This document shows, piece by piece, positions 44,855 to 46,967 of a stretch of 46,967 bases of DNA (positions within the stretch are counted from its first letter, which is position 1; the number at the start of each line of letters is the position of its first letter). The position numbers were made by a program, and so were the translations under genes. Source of the stretch: a bacterium (GTDB taxonomy: Bacteria; Vulcanimicrobiota; Vulcanimicrobiia; Vulcanimicrobiales; SCRA01); the NCBI GenBank assembly GCA_004298675.1, contig SCRI01000020.1, forward strand, positions 1-46,967. Reading direction: 5' to 3'. The notes beneath the pieces are model-generated. The model had not been told where the DNA came from. It saw nothing but the letters and a program-made list of their open reading frames with translations, and ran no database searches.

Positions 44855-45859
44855 TTAGTACGACAACGCGTAGATCGTTTGAAATCCGCCGATCCAGAGC
44901 CGGCCGTCGGGGCCGGCTGCGATGGCCGAATTCGCGGTCGGCCCAAGGCCAGGCGACGATTCGGAGACCGTCCCCGTTGCGATCGTCACCTTGCCGAGCT
45001 TCGCCGAACTGTACTCGGTGAAGTAGGCATTTCCGTCTTTTCCAATCCTGATCTCATTCGGATACGATTGCGGCGCAAGCGTTCCGATCTCGGTGATGAC
45101 GCCGGCGGGGGTAATGCGGCCGACCTTGTCCTGGATCGACGTGCTGGACGCATCTTCGGTGAAATAGAGGTTTCCATCTGAAGCCTCGACGATGAAATTC
45201 GGCGCCTCGCCCGCCGAGATTCCGCTGCCATATGCATGGAGAACCGTTCCCAATGGCGAGATCTGCAAAATCGTGTGGTTGCCGCCGTCCGGCACCCAAA
45301 CATTGCCGTCGGAGCCAACCGCGATTCCACCGTAGGGGTTCGCGCCCGGCGGCAGAGCGTATTCGGTTACGGCGCCGCCGGTCGTGATCGCGCCGACCTT
45401 TGCATTGCCATAATCCGCGAACCACAACACGCCGCCTGGCCCCGAAATGATTCCGCAAACATGCGCACCTGCCACGGGGTAGCCCGTGACCGTGCCGCTA
45501 GTGGTGATCTTGGCGATCGTTCCGCCGTACCCGCCGGTCCAAAGATTGCCGTCCGGGCCAACCGCGATGCCGCAGGGTTGACCGCTCACGGGATACTCGG
45601 TCACCGCGCCGCCGGTCGTGACCGCGGCGACCTTGCTTGCATTGAACTCGGTGAACCAGATGCGCCCGTCGGGACCGGCGACCGCGTCATCGAGAGCGGC
45701 GCTCGCGGTGATGCCGCTCGTAAAGACGGCGGCGACCGACGGCGGCGGCGCGGACGGCACAGGTGCCAATGCCGTGGATGATCCGCCGCTTGAGCAGGCG
45801 GCAAGCCCGCCTGTCAGAGTGAGCGCAACGAGAGATAACCAGAGTCGCGTTGATGACAT
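44855..45859 (-). CDS. Streptogramin-lyase-like seven-bladed beta-propeller lipoprotein
   Basis: A 334-residue lipoprotein. The signal peptide ends in GGLAAC with the lipid-attached Cys22, and a low-complexity Ser/Pro linker follows. Seven repeats of the form (G/A)-x-DG-x-(I/L/V)-W/Y-F-T-E follow (GPDGRIWFTEF, GPDGNLWTGG, GPGGVLWFADY, GSDGNVWVPDG, ASDGNLYFTED, GKDGNAYFTEY, GPDGRLWIGG), one per blade. This is the Vgb/NHL-like propeller, also called virginiamycin B lyase-like. Most such proteins are not antibiotic lyases; I cannot see the lyase's catalytic His/Glu set. The GGAGG site 5-6 bp before the ATG is strong. Envelope-anchored. Confidence 0.88.
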   Translation of the reverse strand: MSSTRLWLSLVALTLTGGLAACSSGGSSTALAPVPSAPPPSVAAVFTSGITASAALDDAVAGPDGRIWFTEFNASKVAAVTTGGAVTEYPVSGQPCGIAVGPDGNLWTGGYGGTIAKITTSGTVTGYPVAGAHVCGIISGPGGVLWFADYGNAKVGAITTGGAVTEYALPPGANPYGGIAVGSDGNVWVPDGGNHTILQISPLGTVLHAYGSGISAGEAPNFIVEASDGNLYFTEDASSTSIQDKVGRITPAGVITEIGTLAPQSYPNEIRIGKDGNAYFTEYSSAKLGKVTIATGTVSESSPGLGPTANSAIAAGPDGRLWIGGFQTIYALSY

Positions 45860-46091
45860 GCGAACCTCCGATGACAGGAGCTTGCGCTGTCGTGGCCCGT
45901 CTGCGTCCCTCAGCCGTCAACCGGTATCAACGAAGACGTGGGCCGGCGACGAATGGTGGAAATTTCTGAGCAGAATGCCGGCCGCCCTGTCTGCTAGGCA
46001 CGGCAAGCGGCGATACCGGTAGCGTTCATGCCGATTGTGATCTCGCTCATCCAGCAGGCTCGCCGGCCACCGCTCCACAATCGCACGGCGG

Positions 46092-46967
46092 ATGATGTTC
46101 GTCGCAACATGGCTCCTGACCGCAACGTTGATCGCGTCAAGCGTGAGCGAGCGCCCGCTCGCGCTCACCGTGCACGGCACGCGCATTCCCGCGGCGCTCG
46201 ATCTGCCGGCACACGCCACCGCTAAGGGTGCGGTGCTCGTCGTGCCCGGCGCCTTCAACAGCGACGTCGACGGCAACTACCCCACGCAAGGTTTCTCGCC
46301 CCACACCTATGCCGACATCGCGCGAGGCTTGGCTGCGCGCGGCTATGCCGCGCTGCGCTACGCCAAGGATGGCGAGGGCACCGGAATTACGCTCTTCGAT
46401 GCAAATCTTGCCGCCCAGCACCAAGACTTCTCCGAGCGCATAGCCATCGCGCAAGCGGCACTCCAGGCGCTGCGCGAGGCCGCGGGCAACAGCGTGCCGG
46501 TCACCATCGCCGGGCACAGCGAGGGTGGGATTGTCGCAACGTTGCTGGCAGCACACGATCCAAACATTCGCGGCCTAATCGAACTGGAGGCGCCAGGCCA
46601 GCCGATCCTCGACCTCGCGCAGCAGCAGACGTTTGCCGCAATCGCGGACGGCGAGCGAAGCGGCACGATACCGCCGCAGACCGCTACAACCGAGCGCGCG
46701 CTCATCGTACAGGCGATCGCGGGGATCCGCGCGGGCATCGATCCGCCGCCCATGATAGAGCCGCTGATCACGCAGTACTTCGGCAAGCCCGCCAACGTTG
46801 AGCTTGCCGAGCTACGCCAGGAGGATCGCATCGACCCCGCGCACGCTATCGCGAACGTGCATGCGCCGGTGTTGATCGTCGAGGGCACCGCCGACAACGT
46901 CGTGCCGCGCGGCGAGGCAGAGCGGCTCGATGCCGCGCGTCTAGCTGCGCACCTGCCGACGACACTG
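46092..46967 (+). CDS. Exported alpha/beta hydrolase (3' truncated)
   Basis: The frame is open to the last base; 292 residues are visible, so the end lies outside the window. Two adjacent ATGs (46092, 46095) open a short hydrophobic signal sequence (MFVATWLLTATLIASSVS). The hydrolase core follows: GAVLVVPGAFNSDVDGNYP, a long strand and helix, the nucleophile elbow AGHSEGGIVATLL (Ser), and the acid strand VLIVEGTADNVVPRGEAERL (Asp of TADNVV). The catalytic His is expected beyond the end. Substrate unknown; periplasmic or surface location is inferred. A separate upstream promoter was not found in the 232 bp between this gene and the divergent lipoprotein gene. Confidence 0.85.
   Translation, partial: MMFVATWLLTATLIASSVSERPLALTVHGTRIPAALDLPAHATAKGAVLVVPGAFNSDVDGNYPTQGFSPHTYADIARGLAARGYAALRYAKDGEGTGITLFDANLAAQHQDFSERIAIAQAALQALREAAGNSVPVTIAGHSEGGIVATLLAAHDPNIRGLIELEAPGQPILDLAQQQTFAAIADGERSGTIPPQTATTERALIVQAIAGIRAGIDPPPMIEPLITQYFGKPANVELAELRQEDRIDPAHAIANVHAPVLIVEGTADNVVPRGEAERLDAARLAAHLPTTL

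Overview
The window is about 47 kb of GC-rich, gene-dense bacterial chromosome holding some fifty protein genes. Most lie on the minus strand in long runs with gaps of 0-20 bp or 1-8 bp overlaps. An LptA-like periplasmic protein and an ADP-heptose-type GT9 glycosyltransferase point to a two-membraned cell. The order phosphatase - rpiB - glyA - dCMP deaminase - wecA - wecB - atpZ/I - atpBEF'FHAGDC - murA - mreB matches the arrangement known from Bacillus and relatives. I infer a high-GC diderm of the Terrabacteria side, for example an Eremiobacterota/Vulcanimicrobiota-like lineage. The phylum cannot be fixed without a database search.

Layout. (1) 1-2230: a 5'-truncated thioredoxin/TPR protein converges on a small unknown gene coupled to alaS. 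(2) 2227-7906, minus: alaS, a phosphoribosyltransferase, a SigB/RsbW/RsbV partner-switching module, YtxH and DUF948 stress-type proteins. (3) 7979-15588, minus: cysteine desulfurase, rarA, an LptA-like protein, tsaC and two GH57 alpha-glucan enzymes. (4) 15607-31917, minus: mreB, murA, a complete F1Fo ATP synthase with b and b' subunits and an unrelated membrane-anchored gene between atpD and atpC, then wecB, wecA, dCMP deaminase, glyA, rpiB and a low-molecular-weight phosphatase. (5) 31946-39599, plus: a TIM-barrel protein, an enolase-superfamily epimerase (DgcA-like), an MFS exporter, a GNAT acetyltransferase behind a leader peptide and intrinsic terminator, a DUF1611 (DgcN-like) protein, a C39-like protease, TrmL and a family-5 uracil-DNA glycosylase. 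(6) 39594-44808, minus: CsaA, GT2, GT9, GT2, aspS and a small membrane protein. (7) The right end: a seven-bladed propeller lipoprotein (minus) and a truncated exported alpha/beta hydrolase (plus).

How the parts fit: the central block joins cell-envelope precursor synthesis (WecA/WecB, MurA), cell shape (MreB), one-carbon metabolism and energy conversion. The plus-strand block looks like acquisition and conversion of D-glutamate or N-acetyl-glutamate. If the family assignments hold, it would feed peptidoglycan-derived D-Glu into N-acetyl-L-Glu.

The least explained elements are a probable 185-nt structured RNA on the minus strand (32728-32912, 6S-RNA-like), the leader-peptide/terminator region before the GNAT gene (35348-35541), the extra gene inside the atp operon, and a glycine-rich insertion in the ATP synthase beta subunit. 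I saw no CRISPR array, transposase, phage gene, rRNA or tRNA. No gene-free stretch exceeds 300 bp.
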